A stretch of 6,503 nucleotides of DNA from positions 1 through 6,503 of the forward strand of contig JBHGAV010000108.1 of NCBI GenBank assembly GCA_041946685.1, read 5' to 3'. Source of the stretch: JBHGAV01 sp041946685 (GTDB lineage: Bacteria; Acidobacteriota; Terriglobia; Bryobacterales; Bryobacteraceae). A program made the translations under genes and the position numbers. This document shows positions 5,062-6,503 of this stretch, one piece after another (position 1 is the first letter of the stretch; each line of letters opens with the position of its first letter). The notes under the pieces are model-generated. The model saw nothing but the letters and a program-made list of their open reading frames with translations, was not told where the DNA came from and ran no database searches.

Positions 5062-6503
5062 ATGGCCGACAGCAACCCCACCGCGCGCGACCAGACGCGG
5101 CAGTTGGGCGCCTGGTTCCTGGGTCCGAAAGCGGAGAACGCCGCACTGGTCGAGGAGATGGTCCTGCACATCCTGCGGGACTATTTCCACTGGCGGCGCA
5201 ACTATTACCCGTCGGATGAAATCACCATCACGCAGCACATGCGGCGGGAGTTTCTCGACTGGAACGATGCGCTGTTCCAGCAGTTGAGCGAGATGCTCGC
5301 GGGCCTGCGCCGGCACTTCCCGTTCTACAGCCCCCGCTACATCGCCCATATGCTGTCGGATCAGACCATCCCATCCGTCTTGGGCTACTTCGCCGGGATG
5401 CTCTACAATCCGAACAACGTCACGCCGGAGGCGGCGCCGGTCACCGTCGAGTGGGAACTCGACGTAGCGCGGGACATACTGGGAATGCTCGGTTTCCAGA
5501 CCCCGCCGCCAAAAGGAGCCCCACGGCGCGAGCTTCTCAGGGAGTTCGGGTGGGCGCACATCACGAGCGGAGGCACGGTCGCCAACATCGAAGCGCTGTG
5601 GGCGGCGCGCAATATCCGGTACTTCCCGCTCGCGGTGCGGAGCGCGGCCCGGCGCCTCGGCCTGCACCTGGGCGTGAAGCTCCCCGGCTTGTCCCCACAG
5701 AAACCGCGCCCGATCGCCGACCTGGATCCGAGACAATGCCTCGGCATCCGGCCGAACGAGGCCATCTACCTGCTGCCGCGGTTCGTCGAAGCGGTCAAGA
5801 GGCACCTGGGCGTGGGGGACGCCGAGGCCGCCGAGCGCGCCCGGGCCGCGCTGCGCGAGAGCGGAATGGAGCCCAGGCATGGCGGAATGGGTCGCGGATT
5901 CGCCGAATGCCCGCCCGCGATCTTCGTCTCCGGCACGGCCCACTACAGTCTGCTCAAGGCCGCGGACATTCTGGGCGCCGGCCGGGACGCCGTGGTGCTG
6001 GTGGACGTGGACAGATCGTTCCGGATGGACGTGCGGGATCTCGAGGACAAGCTGCGGCGCGCAATCGCCGCGGGCCGCACCCCCCTGGCGGTGGTGGCGA
6101 TTGCGGGAACCACCGAAGAGGGCGCGGTCGATCCGGTGCACCGGGTGGCGGCGTTGCGATCCAGGCTCGAGGCGGAGACGCACCAGAGCTTCTGGCTGCA
6201 CATCGATGCGGCTTGGGCGGGCTACATCCGGTCGTTGTTCGTGGACCCTCCCGGCGCGGCGCCCAGTGCGCCCCGCGACGAGGCGGGAGTTGTGGACGAC
6301 GTCATGCGCTTTGCCTCGCGCGACGTCGATCTCAGCCGCCGTTCTTACACAAGGCGCATCAGAATGCAGTGGGGCAGCCGGGAAGTGTTCGAGGCATTCC
6401 TCGCATTTCCGCAATCGGAGTCGATCACCGTCGACCCGCACAAGATGGGCTACGTCCCGTACCCCTGCGGCGTGGTGGCATTCCGGAACGACCGCGTGCG
6501 GCG
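5062..6503 (+). CDS. PLP-dependent amino-acid decarboxylase, tyrosine-decarboxylase-like (C-terminus cut off)
   Basis: 480 complete codons run off the right edge. This is a group II (fold type I) pyridoxal-phosphate decarboxylase; such enzymes release CO2 from an amino acid to give an amine. The catalytic lysine is K461 in SITVDPHKMGYVPY. H294 in SGTAHYSLLKAAD should stack on the cofactor, and D382 in LHIDAAWAGY should bind the pyridine nitrogen. TSGGTVANIEALW (168-180) belongs to the phosphate-binding region. The motif order FLGPKAEN, RYIAHM, MLYNPNNV, GTTEEGAVDP and SREVF before the lysine closely follows the bacterial tyrosine decarboxylases of about 620 aa known from Enterococcus, as I remember that sequence. 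Tyrosine is therefore a candidate substrate, but other aromatic or acidic amino acids are possible. The ATG at 5062 is the first start after an in-frame TAG at 5035. Its GGTGAGG (5044-5050) is rather far upstream. Confidence 0.93.
   Translation, partial: MADSNPTARDQTRQLGAWFLGPKAENAALVEEMVLHILRDYFHWRRNYYPSDEITITQHMRREFLDWNDALFQQLSEMLAGLRRHFPFYSPRYIAHMLSDQTIPSVLGYFAGMLYNPNNVTPEAAPVTVEWELDVARDILGMLGFQTPPPKGAPRRELLREFGWAHITSGGTVANIEALWAARNIRYFPLAVRSAARRLGLHLGVKLPGLSPQKPRPIADLDPRQCLGIRPNEAIYLLPRFVEAVKRHLGVGDAEAAERARAALRESGMEPRHGGMGRGFAECPPAIFVSGTAHYSLLKAADILGAGRDAVVLVDVDRSFRMDVRDLEDKLRRAIAAGRTPLAVVAIAGTTEEGAVDPVHRVAALRSRLEAETHQSFWLHIDAAWAGYIRSLFVDPPGAAPSAPRDEAGVVDDVMRFASRDVDLSRRSYTRRIRMQWGSREVFEAFLAFPQSESITVDPHKMGYVPYPCGVVAFRNDRVR

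Noticed and set aside
4684..6441. Very long open frame on the minus strand opposite the hydrolase and decarboxylase genes
   Set aside because: Its translation is low-complexity in Arg, Pro, His, Val and Gly with no recognisable motif. The plus strand there carries complete catalytic motifs of two known families. Long antisense open frames are common in GC-rich coding DNA.
1..6503. Defence island, mobile element, CRISPR array or RNA gene
   Set aside because: No spaced direct repeats, transposase or integrase motifs, terminal inverted repeats or tRNA-like cloverleaf were seen; composition looks even across the genes.

Overview
This 6.5 kb, GC-rich, gene-dense window most likely comes from the chromosome of a member of the Acidobacteriota. 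The best evidence is the secreted protein at 2400-3530. It has the build of the VWFA-related family that is greatly expanded in that phylum, including the characteristic C-terminal stretch around SQYNITYQPSNQARDGKF. No tRNA, rRNA, IS element, CRISPR array or phage gene is visible.

Layout. (1) The left edge holds the N-terminal 112 codons of a Gfo/Idh/MocA-type NAD(P)-dependent oxidoreductase on the minus strand. (2) A 260-bp divergent intergenic region follows, then a small two-helix membrane protein (599-925, plus). (3) Convergent with it, overlapping by 37 bp, is an unrecognised 216-aa minus-strand protein (889-1539) with an HELEH zincin-like motif. (4) Divergent from that, across 53 bp, is a rhomboid intramembrane serine protease (1593-2342) with all catalytic-site residues present. 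(5) Next come four plus-strand genes: the VWFA-related secreted protein, a receiver-domain response regulator with a very basic tail (3649-4146), a UPF0173 metallo-beta-lactamase-fold hydrolase (4298-4996), and a group II PLP-dependent amino-acid decarboxylase of the tyrosine-decarboxylase type (5062 to the right edge, truncated).

The genes do not form one obvious operon. Gaps of 57-151 bp separate the plus-strand genes, and several have their own promoter-like sequence. Three carry an extended -10 beginning TGCTA very close to the start codon, predicting leaders of only about 6-17 nt. The 53-bp gap between the zincin-like gene and the rhomboid gene has overlapping, oppositely oriented extended -10 elements. 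This could be a single symmetric promoter driving two candidate proteases.

I see no complete new system such as a defence island. The items most worth following up are the orphan HELEH protein with its bidirectional promoter to the rhomboid gene, the degenerate MIDAS of the VWFA protein, the basic tail on the response regulator, and a perfect 10-bp inverted repeat inside the rhomboid coding sequence.
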